This document shows, piece by piece, positions 56,727 to 64,000 of a stretch of DNA of 64,000 bases. The first letter of the stretch is position 1; the number at the start of each line of letters is the position of its first letter. This stretch comes from Novosphingobium sp. SG751A (lineage in GTDB: Bacteria; Pseudomonadota; Alphaproteobacteria; Sphingomonadales; Sphingomonadaceae), in assembly GCF_013149295.1 (NCBI RefSeq), contig NZ_JABGCB010000020.1, positions 20,393-84,392 of the forward strand, read 5' to 3'. The position numbers and the translations under genes were made by a program. The notes under the pieces were generated by a model. That model was not told the origin of the DNA. It saw only the letters and a list, made by a program, of their open reading frames with translations, and searched no databases.

Positions 56727-59126
56727 TTACGCGGCGGACACGCGCGGGCCGCCGATGCGGCCGGTGATGCGCTCGGCCTGCATCGCCTTGCCGCCCGCGA
56801 TCAGCGCGTCGATCTCCGCCTCGGAATAACCCACCTCGCCCAGAATCTGGCGTGTATGATGGCCAAGGCGCGGCGCGGTGCCGCTGGCAAAACCGGACGT
56901 CTCACTCAAGTGGATGAAGCTGCCGAAAGTGCGAACATGGCCATACATCGAGTCCAGATCCTCGACCACGCGGTTGCTGGCCTGCGCCCAATCCTCCATC
57001 AGCGCCTCGCGCACCCAGCTCTTTTCGCGCACGATTTCGCAGGGCGCGCCCGCTGCATCGAGCGCGGCATAGGCATCTGCGCTGCTGCGCGCCGCAAAGA
57101 AGGGGGTAAGCAGCGCCTGCAATTGCCCGTCATGCTCGCTGCGCGCGCGCGGGGTGGCAAAGCGCGGATCCTCCGCCAATTGCGGCAGGCCCACCGCAAA
57201 ACCCAGCGCGGCAAAGCGATCATCCGCCCGGCAGGAAATGCACAGCCAGCCGTCCGTGGTGCGATAGATCCGGTCGAGCGCGTTGATCCCCGCCTGATCC
57301 TTGTCCAGCCGGAAGCCATAGACCACCTGCTTGTCGGCATTGAGGAAATGTTCCGATGTGGTCCACAGGCTGGAATGCAATTGCGGACATTCCATATAAT
57401 CGCCCACACCCGAAACCGCCCGCCGCTCCAGCGCCATCAGGATACCGGCGGCGGCAAGGAAGCCGTTGTTGTAATCCTCATTGCCGAATACCGAGCGCGT
57501 GGGCGGGTTCCCCTCGCCCCCGCCCTCGCGCAGCAGGCCGGTCCAGCCCGACACCAGCGGCGCGAAGCTCTTGAGCAGCGATTTCGGCCCGCGCGAGCCA
57601 TAGCCGGGCATATAGGCATAGATCAGGCGCGGATTGATGCTGAGCAGCTTTTCAAACCCGATGCCCAATTTGTCCGCCTTGCCGGGGCGCAGGTTGTGCG
57701 TGACCACATCGGCGGTGGCGACCAGCTTGTAGGCCGCCTCCAAAGCCTCAGGCGTTTTCAGGTCCAGCACCATCGCCCGCTTGCCGCGCTGGGCCGCGTC
57801 GAAACAGTCGGGCAAAGGGCGCATCTGATCGCCGCCGGGGGTTTCCACCTTGATGACATCGGCGCCAAGGTCGGAGAGCAGACGCCCGCCAAAACCCACC
57901 GCGAAGAAGGAAGAGAAATCGACCACCTTGATGCCTTCGAGGGGCCGCTTGATCGCCCGCCCGCTGGTCGCGATTTTCGGCGCAGGCCGCGCGGTCAAGG
58001 ACGCCAGATCACCATTATTCGCGCCAATCGCGGGCGCAGGGCGCGGCGCGGCGCAAGGGGTGCCCTTAAAGATCACGGCCGGGGCGGCCTGATAGATCGT
58101 GCCGAAATCGGGGTCGGGCAGGCTGATGCGCTGGCCCACAAATTCCACCTGATCGTCGAGCAGCACTTCGGCGGGATGCAGCACCGGCAGCGCGGCCGAA
58201 TCGGCGGCATGGAGCAGCCTGATCCATTCATCGCGTGGGCGGGTCTTGAACACTTCGGGCACTTCGACGCGGGCGATCTTATATTCCTCCTCGGTCAGCG
58301 GCACGCGCATTTCCGCCCCGCCAATGGTCTGCACCCGGTCGCCAAAGCCCAGCACATCCATCGCCGCCTTAAAGCCGCCAGGACCGCCGGTGTGGAATTG
58401 CAGGAATTGCCCGTCGCCGCATTCGAACATGCCGGTAACCAGGCGCGTATTGCCAAAGCGATCCATCGCCCCGGCGTCGCCCTTCTTGATATAGCTGATG
58501 CCGTCTTCCTGCCACCAGTCGTTCATCGGGGATTGCGCGATCATCGCATCCAGCAAGGATGCCTCGACCCTTTGCCCATGGCCGATCTCGCGCCGCGCCC
58601 GCACCGCCGCCAACGCGCCGATGGTGGCCAGAAAGGCCTGCCCGTAATGCAGCGCAGGATGGCCCAGATAGACCGGGCCGGGGCGGAACGGGCTGGAGCG
58701 ATCAACCATCGTGCCGAGCAAAGCGGCGGCCAGCGCCTCGCCATGGGGGCGGCCGGCAAAGGGCGTGTCCGCGCCGTAAGCCGTCATGGCCACCGACACC
58801 AGCGCGGGAAAATCGCGTTTCAGGCTGGCCTCGTCCAGCCCCAGCTTGGCCGCCTCGTCCTCGTCCATCGCATGAATCAGAATATCCGCGCCCGCCAGCA
58901 GCCCGCGCAGAGCCTTGCGATCGGCCGCCAGCTCGATGTCCAGCTCGACGCTGCGCTTGGACCGGTCCCAGCTCTTGCGGGTCAGGTCATGGGCGAAGAA
59001 ATTGCCGCCGCGCGGCTCGACCTTGACCACATCGGCACCGTGATCGCACAGCAGCATGGCGGCAATCGCGGCGGGCATCGACTGCGCCAGTTCGACAACA
59101 ACAAGATGATCCAGTGGCCCTGGCAT
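56727..59126 (-). CDS. Tandem-fused CaiB/BaiF CoA-transferase, two domains
   Basis: The 799-residue protein holds two complete class III CoA-transferase units: residues 1-360 (LVVVELAQSMPAAIAAMLL, HGADVVKVEPRGG) and residues 395-780 (IKVVDFSSFFAVGFGGRLL, LGADVIKVETPGG), joined by a Pro/Ala-rich linker. The second unit keeps the Asp of the catalytic D-x3-G position (EDYNNGFLAA); the first has HYGQAFLA there and no Asp. Class III enzymes are interlocked dimers, so this fusion probably folds as an intramolecular heterodimer with one active site. GAGAGGAGA precedes the ATG. It may activate a substrate acid. Confidence 0.92.
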   Translation of the reverse strand: MPGPLDHLVVVELAQSMPAAIAAMLLCDHGADVVKVEPRGGNFFAHDLTRKSWDRSKRSVELDIELAADRKALRGLLAGADILIHAMDEDEAAKLGLDEASLKRDFPALVSVAMTAYGADTPFAGRPHGEALAAALLGTMVDRSSPFRPGPVYLGHPALHYGQAFLATIGALAAVRARREIGHGQRVEASLLDAMIAQSPMNDWWQEDGISYIKKGDAGAMDRFGNTRLVTGMFECGDGQFLQFHTGGPGGFKAAMDVLGFGDRVQTIGGAEMRVPLTEEEYKIARVEVPEVFKTRPRDEWIRLLHAADSAALPVLHPAEVLLDDQVEFVGQRISLPDPDFGTIYQAAPAVIFKGTPCAAPRPAPAIGANNGDLASLTARPAPKIATSGRAIKRPLEGIKVVDFSSFFAVGFGGRLLSDLGADVIKVETPGGDQMRPLPDCFDAAQRGKRAMVLDLKTPEALEAAYKLVATADVVTHNLRPGKADKLGIGFEKLLSINPRLIYAYMPGYGSRGPKSLLKSFAPLVSGWTGLLREGGGEGNPPTRSVFGNEDYNNGFLAAAGILMALERRAVSGVGDYMECPQLHSSLWTTSEHFLNADKQVVYGFRLDKDQAGINALDRIYRTTDGWLCISCRADDRFAALGFAVGLPQLAEDPRFATPRARSEHDGQLQALLTPFFAARSSADAYAALDAAGAPCEIVREKSWVREALMEDWAQASNRVVEDLDSMYGHVRTFGSFIHLSETSGFASGTAPRLGHHTRQILGEVGYSEAEIDALIAGGKAMQAERITGRIGGPRVSAA

Positions 59127-59287
59127 CGCAATCTCCTCTCGCGGTCTTGCGCCCCGCTTATTCTTTTGGGCGTGTTTTCAGGCTGACAAGGCTAGGGAAT
59201 CATCGCCGCCGCCTGCTCTATCCATTGACGTGCAGAGTGACACCAGATCACCCGGCAACGCAAGTAATATTGCACCTGGGGTTCAAA
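59127..59287. other. Upstream region of the fused CoA-transferase, no gene
   Basis: This 161-nt gap separates two minus-strand genes. It contains an ATTGACGTGCAGA string (about 59223) identical to one in the sulfatase promoter (about 9574) and a TGCACCTGG half-site, but no full island palindrome. It must hold the CoA-transferase promoter. Confidence 0.5.
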
Positions 59288-59929
59288 TTAATCCGATGAG
59301 GCGAGGCGCGTGGGATCAAAGGCCGGGCGGTCCATCTGAAACGCATCGCTGTTGCGCACATACCACCCGCTGCCATGGGTGCGGCCGATCAGCTTCATCG
59401 CGGGCGTGTCGAAATAGACCCTCTCGCGGTCGGTGATGAACTCGTCGCGGATATGCGCCATCAGCACTTCGCCGATCACCACGGTCTGCTGCGTGCCGAT
59501 GTCCAATGCGGCTACCTTGCGGCATTCAAAGCTGACGGGACTTGTGGCGATGCGCGGCGGGGCGACGACCACGCTGGGCGTGGCTGCAATGCCCGCATAG
59601 TCGATTTCGGACACCTCGACCGGGGCATCGACCGAGCATTCGTTCATCTTTTGCGCATCGGCCTCGCACACAAGGTTCACCACAAATTCGCCATTGGCGA
59701 TGATGTTGGTGGCGGTGTGCTTCAGCGTCCGGCTGCGCGGTTCTTTCAGCAGGCCCAACACCACCAGCGGCGGCTCGGTGCCCACGGCATTGAAGAAACT
59801 GTAGGGCGCGGCATTGACCACGCCATCGGGCGAAAGCGTGGTGATCCACGCGATGGGGCGCGGGGTGATGGTCGAATTGATGATCTTGTACCGCGTCACC
59901 ATCGGCAGTTCGCGCATATCGAATTGCAT
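59288..59929 (-). CDS. Flavin reductase-like FMN-binding split-barrel protein
   Basis: The 213-residue protein has the split-barrel flavin reductase pattern: TPRPIAWITTLSPDGVVNAAPYSFFN, PRSRTLKHTATNIIANGEFVVNL and IGEVLMAHI. It supplies reduced FMN or acts as a flavoredoxin-like oxidoreductase. It follows the crotonase gene by 4 nt. It is the natural FMNH2 source if the LLM enzyme at 55692 is a monooxygenase. Confidence 0.9.
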   Translation of the reverse strand: MQFDMRELPMVTRYKIINSTITPRPIAWITTLSPDGVVNAAPYSFFNAVGTEPPLVVLGLLKEPRSRTLKHTATNIIANGEFVVNLVCEADAQKMNECSVDAPVEVSEIDYAGIAATPSVVVAPPRIATSPVSFECRKVAALDIGTQQTVVIGEVLMAHIRDEFITDRERVYFDTPAMKLIGRTHGSGWYVRNSDAFQMDRPAFDPTRLASSD

Positions 59930-59933
59930 GGGA

Positions 59934-60737
59934 TCAGGCCTCCTTCTGGACGTTGCGCGCGGCGGCGCGGGCCTTGAATGCTTCGCGGGCGCGGGGCACT
60001 TCCTCGCCCGCCTGACAGGTGTGGCAATAAATCAGTTCAAGCGCCTGCGTCGCGGCCAGATCGCCCGTCTCGCCCATATGCAGCAGCCGCTTGGTCAGTT
60101 CGACCGCATGGGGATTGCCCGCGCCGATGGCCGCGCCAAACTCCAGCGCGCCGCTCACGACCTCGCCCGCCGGCAAGACCCGGCTGATCAGCCCCAGATC
60201 GAAAGCCTCCTCGACCGCCAAGGTCCGGCCCGAAAACATGATCTCCGCCGCCCGCGCCCGGCCCAGCCTTTGCGTCAAAAACCAAGCCGCGCCGCCATCA
60301 GGCACCAGCCCATAGTCCAGAAAAGGCGCGCCAAATTTGGCATTGTCGGCGGCAAACAACATGTCGCACCCCATGGCGATACTCCACGCAATGCCATAGG
60401 CTCCGCCCTCAACCGCTGCGATGGTGGGAATCGGCAGAGCGCGCAGGCGGTTGATGATCCGCTGTCCCATCTCCAGCCGCGCGGCCAGACGAATCGCGCC
60501 ATCGCCGCGCGCGGGGCCGTTCTTCACATCGCCGCCGCTGGAAAAATAATCCCCCGCTCCGCACAGGACCAACGCGCGCGCGGGCGTGTCATTCTCCAGC
60601 CCGTCCAACGCGGCGGAAAATTGCTCCCACATGGCAAAGGAGACGGTGTTGCGCGCATGAGGCCGGTTGAGCGTGAGCAGGACCACCCCGTCCTCACGCT
60701 TCTCGCACAGGATTTCAGGGGCTTGCGCCTCGCTCAT
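59934..60737 (-). CDS. Enoyl-CoA hydratase/isomerase family protein
   Basis: The 267-residue crotonase has VVLLTLNRPHARNTVS, CGAGDYFSSGGDVK and AVEGGAYGIAWSIAMGCDMLFA as oxyanion-hole segments and DYGLVPDGGAAWFL at the catalytic loop, where Asp replaces the second Glu as in PaaG-like isomerases. Its C-terminus contains a Cys-containing HTCQAGEE stretch. The gene has its own upstream region with an island palindrome (60829) and a leader stem-loop at 60786-60814. Confidence 0.9.
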   Translation of the reverse strand: MSEAQAPEILCEKREDGVVLLTLNRPHARNTVSFAMWEQFSAALDGLENDTPARALVLCGAGDYFSSGGDVKNGPARGDGAIRLAARLEMGQRIINRLRALPIPTIAAVEGGAYGIAWSIAMGCDMLFAADNAKFGAPFLDYGLVPDGGAAWFLTQRLGRARAAEIMFSGRTLAVEEAFDLGLISRVLPAGEVVSGALEFGAAIGAGNPHAVELTKRLLHMGETGDLAATQALELIYCHTCQAGEEVPRAREAFKARAAARNVQKEA

Positions 60738-60785
60738 GGCTCACGTCTCCTTGCCTCTGGCGCCTCTCTGATCGGACGCCCTGTT

Positions 60786-60814
60786 CCCGGCACCTTATGA
60801 CAGGTCGTGCCGGG
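60786..60814 (-). other. Leader or terminator stem-loop before the crotonase
   Basis: CCCGGCAC (60786-60793) and GTGCCGGG (60807-60814) form a perfect 8-bp stem with a 13-nt loop between the TetR 4 stop and the crotonase start. It may end TetR 4 transcription or structure the crotonase leader. Confidence 0.5.
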
Positions 60815-60828
60815 GAGGCAAGGAATTT

Positions 60829-60842
60829 TGCATCATGGTATA
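60829..60842. promoter_or_regulatory. Island palindrome, site 9 (crotonase at 59934)
   Basis: TGCAT-CATG-GTATA, the same variant as site 8 (TGCAT-N4-GTATA). It lies 92 nt upstream of the crotonase start, immediately after the TetR 4 stop codon region. Confidence 0.5.
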
Positions 60843-60855
60843 TTTTTAATCCGGA

Positions 60856-61578
60856 TTACTCCGCCGCCTCCGCCTTGGCCCGCTTGCGCATCGGCAAAGC
60901 CTCAGCCCCACGCTCGGCAATGTCTTTCAGCATCGCCTCAACCTCTTTGCGCGCCGCCCCGCGTACCGCGCCAAGGATCAGCGTCAGATAGGACGTGATC
61001 AGCCGCACAATGATCGCATCGTCGGGAATCCGCCCGCGCGCCCAATCGTTAATCATCGCATATTCCAAACGCACCAGATCATCGACCAGCGTGTCGACCT
61101 CGATCCACGCCTGCAACTGTTTGCCCGCGGCCAGATTTTCGATCCACGCCCGGTTCTGGCGCGTGGCGATCGAATGCATGGCAAGCCAGATGTCCTCGTC
61201 AACCTCGGGGCTGAAATAGAGCGCCATGATCGCGCGGATGTAATTGGGGATGCGCCGGTTCCGCTGCACCACCGAAATCATCCGCTCCAGATTGTGCTGA
61301 AGCGTGCCCGAAGGCTGGGTAAAGGTGATGCGGCTGACGTATTCCTCGAAATATTCCTGAATGGCCGCCGCGATCATCCGCTCGCGCGTCTGAAACGCAT
61401 TATACAGCGTGCGCTTGGCCACGCCCGCGCGCCGCCCGATGTCATTCATGTTGAGCGCGGTGATGCCCTGCTCGGCAATCACCTGCCGCGTTTCCTCCAG
61501 AATCCGCCGCCGCCGCTCGATGATCGCCGGGCTGGCATAGGTCTGGGGGCGTTCATTGCTCTCGTTTGTTACGTTCAT
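60856..61578 (-). CDS. TetR-family regulator 4
   Basis: The 240-residue protein has a TetR helix-turn-helix at residues 35-75 (GITALNMNDIGRRAGVAKRTLYNAFQTRERM) and a TetR_C-like C-terminal half, with a basic tail MRKRAKAEAAE. AGGTGA lies 7 nt before the ATG at 61578; ATGs at 61611 and 61596 are less well supported. It stands between the second quinoprotein gene and the crotonase, both of which carry island palindromes, so it is a candidate for the island regulator (inference). Confidence 0.87.
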   Translation of the reverse strand: MNVTNESNERPQTYASPAIIERRRRILEETRQVIAEQGITALNMNDIGRRAGVAKRTLYNAFQTRERMIAAAIQEYFEEYVSRITFTQPSGTLQHNLERMISVVQRNRRIPNYIRAIMALYFSPEVDEDIWLAMHSIATRQNRAWIENLAAGKQLQAWIEVDTLVDDLVRLEYAMINDWARGRIPDDAIIVRLITSYLTLILGAVRGAARKEVEAMLKDIAERGAEALPMRKRAKAEAAE

Positions 61579-61634
61579 GTCACGATCACCTGTCATCTGG
61601 CTTTCATGCACATGAGATCAGAAACGGTCAACCA

Positions 61635-61666
61635 TCGGCGGCCCATTGACCCATATGGGCCGCCGA
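61635..61666 (-). terminator. Stem-loop after quinoprotein dehydrogenase B
   Basis: TCGGCGGCCCAT (61635-61646) and ATGGGCCGCCGA (61655-61666) form a perfect 12-bp stem with an 8-nt loop, flanked by further pairing AACGGT/ACCGTT. It begins 9 nt after the quinoprotein stop on the minus strand. No T-run. Confidence 0.65.
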
Positions 61667-61675
61667 CAGAACCGT

Positions 61676-63745
61676 TCATTTTGCAGCCATCGTCTCTCTC
61701 GCGCGCTGGCGGATATAGTGACGCAGGCCCTCGATCTCATCGGCATTCAGGTTGCCGAAACCGGGCATACCGCGCGCCATCAGCGCCCCGTCATGCACCA
61801 CCGCATTGAAAGCATTGGCATCCATCGGGATCGGCGCCTTGCGCAGATCGGGGGCCGCGCCGCCCGCCGCCATGCCCACGCCATGACAGATCACGCAGGA
61901 GGTGTTGTAAATCCCCGCCCCCACCTTGGCCTTGGCAACGTCCACGGTAAAACCGGGATCATCCATAATCGGCGCATCGACAGGCGTGAATTTGGGCAAT
62001 TTGCGCGTGGCCCCCAGCGCAAAGGTCAGCACCCGGCGCTGTTGCTGGCGGTAATCCCAGTTGGGAGTATTGGCATAGCTCGACCGGAAACCGGTGATGA
62101 TCGTGACATATTGCCGCCCGCCGATCGAATAGGAAATCGGCGCGGCCAGCATCCCGTTCTGCATCGGATAGGACCAGAGCGAGCGCCCATCCTGGGCCGA
62201 ATAGGCGTTGAACGAGCCGTCATTGAGCCCCTGAAACACCAGATTGCCGCCCGTGGCCATTGTGCCGCCGTTAAACACGCCCGGCTGCGGGATCGACCAT
62301 GCCGCGCGGTTCTTCGCCACATCCCACGCCACCAGCTTTGACACAGCCGCAGGCGCCGTCACCCCGGGCGGCGGCACGCCCAATCCGGTGTTGACGAACA
62401 TGCCCGAACGATAGGTCCAGTCCTTCACATTGGGCGGATCGACCACCACACGTCCGCCATCCATCACCGGAATATAGCTGAGGCCGGTCTTGGGGCTGTA
62501 AGACATGGCCTGAACCCCATGGGCGCCATTGGGGAAGGGGAAAATGACGAAGGCCTTGCCGTCCTGATAGAGAGAATCCGGGTTGATTTCCGGCTTGCCC
62601 GTGACCGGGTCGATGCTCTTGGCCCAGTTCTGCTTGGCAAATTCGCCCGCCGAGATGAACTTGCCGGTTTCCCGGTCCAGCGCATAGAAAAAGCCGTTCT
62701 TGGGCGCATGGATCAGCACATGGCGCAATTTGCCATTGATGGTCACATCGGCCAGTTCAATGTCCATCGCATTGTTGAAATCATAGCTGTTTTCCGGGTT
62801 GGTCTGATAATGCCAGACATATTCGCCGGTCTTAGCGTTCAGCGCCAAGATGGAGCCGAGGTACAGATTGTCGCCGCCGCCGGGACTGCGGATCTTTTCA
62901 TTCCACGGCCAGCCATTGCCGGTGCCAAGATAAATGCGGTCATATTTGGCGTCATAGGCCATCGCGTGCCACACAGTGCCGCCACCGCCGAATTTCCACC
63001 ATTCGCCGGTCCAGGTCTTGGCCGCCGCCTCCATGGCCTTGTTTTCAAAGCCCTTGGCCGGATCGCCCGGTACGGTGTAAAAACGCCAGCGTTTCTTGCC
63101 GGTCTTGATGTCATAGGCCGTCACATAACCGCGCGTCGGGCTGTAATCGGCCCCGCCAAACCCGGTCACCACCACATCGCCCGTCACCCATGGCGGCCCG
63201 GTGATATAGCCGTTCTCTGCCTCATCCAGCGTCTTGACCTGCCAGCGCAGCTTGCCGGTTTTGGCATCGACCGCCACCAGCCGCCCTTCGCGCGTGGCGG
63301 TGAACACTATGCCATCCTTATACGCAATGCCGCGCGTGCCCCAGCCTGCGCGCATCCGCGTCTTGGCCTCGGGCTGTCCGGCCACATCGGGATCATATTT
63401 CCACAGCAGCTTGCCCGTGCGCGCGTCCAGCGCATGAATGACGCTCAGCCCGGCGGCGAAATAGACCACCCCGCCCACTTCGATCGGCTGGGTATAGCTG
63501 TCAAATGTGTCCACATCATAGGACCATGCCAGGCCCAGTTGCTTGACATTGCCCTGGTTGATCTGATCGAGCGGGCTGTAATGCTGCTCGTCGCTGTCAC
63601 CGCCAAAAGCGTGCCAGTCGGTACGGATGGCCAGCGCGGTTTTTCCAGCCCAGCCAGCCCCTTGCAGCGTCGAGATCGCACAGGCCGCACCCAGCATCAA
63701 CGCAGCCGAGCGCTTCAAACCCAACGGTCGCCCCATCGGTTTCAT
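61676..63745 (-). CDS. PQQ-dependent quinohemoprotein dehydrogenase B
   Basis: The 689-residue protein parallels dehydrogenase A: a signal peptide (GLKRSAALMLGAACAISTLQGAGWA), the propeller (WHAFGGDSDEQHYSPLDQI, WRFYTVPGDPAKGFENKAME, GTGNGWPWNEKIRSPGGGDN) and a C-terminal cytochrome c with Cys617-V-I-Cys620-His621. The vicinal Cys pair is again missing (MRAGWGTRG). CAGGAGAG lies 6 nt before the ATG at 63745. Its promoter has a perfect island palindrome. The two dehydrogenases may act on successive alcohols or on different substrates of the same pathway. Confidence 0.93.
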   Translation of the reverse strand: MKPMGRPLGLKRSAALMLGAACAISTLQGAGWAGKTALAIRTDWHAFGGDSDEQHYSPLDQINQGNVKQLGLAWSYDVDTFDSYTQPIEVGGVVYFAAGLSVIHALDARTGKLLWKYDPDVAGQPEAKTRMRAGWGTRGIAYKDGIVFTATREGRLVAVDAKTGKLRWQVKTLDEAENGYITGPPWVTGDVVVTGFGGADYSPTRGYVTAYDIKTGKKRWRFYTVPGDPAKGFENKAMEAAAKTWTGEWWKFGGGGTVWHAMAYDAKYDRIYLGTGNGWPWNEKIRSPGGGDNLYLGSILALNAKTGEYVWHYQTNPENSYDFNNAMDIELADVTINGKLRHVLIHAPKNGFFYALDRETGKFISAGEFAKQNWAKSIDPVTGKPEINPDSLYQDGKAFVIFPFPNGAHGVQAMSYSPKTGLSYIPVMDGGRVVVDPPNVKDWTYRSGMFVNTGLGVPPPGVTAPAAVSKLVAWDVAKNRAAWSIPQPGVFNGGTMATGGNLVFQGLNDGSFNAYSAQDGRSLWSYPMQNGMLAAPISYSIGGRQYVTIITGFRSSYANTPNWDYRQQQRRVLTFALGATRKLPKFTPVDAPIMDDPGFTVDVAKAKVGAGIYNTSCVICHGVGMAAGGAAPDLRKAPIPMDANAFNAVVHDGALMARGMPGFGNLNADEIEGLRHYIRQRARETMAAK

Positions 63746-63767
63746 GGCATTCTCTCCTGATATTTTC

Positions 63768-63781
63768 TGCACCATTGTGCA
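63768..63781. promoter_or_regulatory. Island palindrome, site 10 (quinoprotein dehydrogenase B)
   Basis: TGCAC-CATT-GTGCA is a perfect copy. On the minus strand it starts exactly 12 nt after a TTGACC hexamer, the same spacing as at MFS transporter A, and lies 23 nt before the gene start, over the expected -10 and transcription start. Confidence 0.7.
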
Positions 63782-63808
63782 TTTTTATCAGAAGGTCAAT
63801 GGGGCGTT

Positions 63809-64000
63809 TTATGCCGGTGATGCAAATTTCATCAGGCGCTGCGTAATCACCTCCTCGGCCTCATTGACGATGCGCGTGATAAGTTCGTGGCATGTCGGGA
63901 TATCATGGATGAGGCCCATGATGAGACCTGCGGTGATGACGCCGTGGGCGGTGTCGCCGGTGCTGAGACCCTCGCGGCCGCGGGCGCCTTTGACCAGCGG
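63809..64000 (-). CDS. Nitronate monooxygenase-like flavoprotein, C-terminal end (partial)
   Basis: The minus strand is open from the right edge to a TAA at 63809-63811, giving 63 residues: PLVKGARGREGLSTGDTAHG, then GLIMGLIHDIPTCHELITRIV. The STGDTxHGVxxxGxxxGLIHDIP pattern is the C-terminus of nitronate monooxygenase/2-nitropropane dioxygenase family flavoproteins. Relatives in actinobacterial steroid clusters (IpdC-like) act on ring-derived CoA esters rather than nitro compounds. The active-site region is outside the window, so the function is undecided. Confidence 0.8.
   Translation of the reverse strand, partial: PLVKGARGREGLSTGDTAHGVITAGLIMGLIHDIPTCHELITRIVNEAEEVITQRLMKFASPA

Noticed and set aside
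56727..59126. Two adjacent CoA-transferase genes joined by a missed stop codon
   Set aside because: The frame is continuous with a Pro/Ala-rich linker of ordinary composition, and there is no ribosome-binding site or start codon context at the junction.
6499..63781. CRISPR or dispersed repeat interpretation of the recurring TGCA palindromes
   Set aside because: The sites are short (14 bp), widely spaced and confined to promoter gaps, with no spacer-repeat periodicity and no cas genes.
1..64000. Insertion sequences or integrase boundaries around the F420 block
   Set aside because: No transposase, integrase, tRNA end or long direct repeat was seen at either side; acquisition by transfer is inferred only from the rarity of the pathway.

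Overview
The window reads as a gene-dense, GC-rich chromosome segment of an alphaproteobacterium, most likely a sphingomonad (Novosphingobium-like). This is inferred from the TonB-dependent receptor, quinoprotein dehydrogenases with fused cytochrome c, many TetR regulators, and the short overlapping genes. No tRNA, rRNA, transposase, integrase or CRISPR array was seen.

Layout. (1) 1-4889 is the end of a plant-polysaccharide locus: GH3 tail, GH51 arabinofuranosidase, DUF1593 nucleoside-hydrolase-like protein and GH30 enzyme. (2) 4941-9554 holds an alpha/beta hydrolase, a TetR regulator, and a P450 followed by two different ferredoxins and an NADH:flavin oxidoreductase that has lost its centre and C-terminal frame. 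(3) 9648-20466 holds a sulfatase, TetR, aldehyde dehydrogenase, CitE-type lyase, TonB receptor, MFS carrier and crotonase. (4) 20816-34309 is two plus-strand CoA-ester operons separated by an EamA transporter. (5) 34552-41848 is a thiolase and a complete coenzyme F420 operon headed by a TetR gene. (6) 41935-53578 is a nine-gene plus-strand operon diverging from the F420 operon. (7) 53575-64000 is all minus strand: esterase, SnoaL-like protein, luciferase-like flavoenzyme, fused CoA-transferase, flavin reductase, crotonase, TetR, second quinoprotein dehydrogenase and the C-terminus of a nitronate monooxygenase-like protein.

How the genes may work together. The island looks built to take up an alicyclic or isoprenoid-like compound, possibly steroid-like (inference), and dismantle it as CoA esters. 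Four genes together spell methylsuccinyl-CoA to acetyl-CoA plus pyruvate through mesaconyl-C1-CoA, mesaconyl-C4-CoA and citramalyl-CoA. The 41935 operon resembles the levulinate (lva) system that removes a 4-hydroxyl group by phosphorylation, and it ends in a thiolase-like/DUF35 pair of the kind used for retro-aldol side-chain cleavage. F420 is made next door, and a luciferase-like enzyme at 55692 could use it.

Regulation. A 14-bp interrupted palindrome, best form TGCAC-N4-GTGCA, recurs in about ten promoter regions, from the P450 promoter to the second quinoprotein dehydrogenase. This suggests that much of the island is one regulon.
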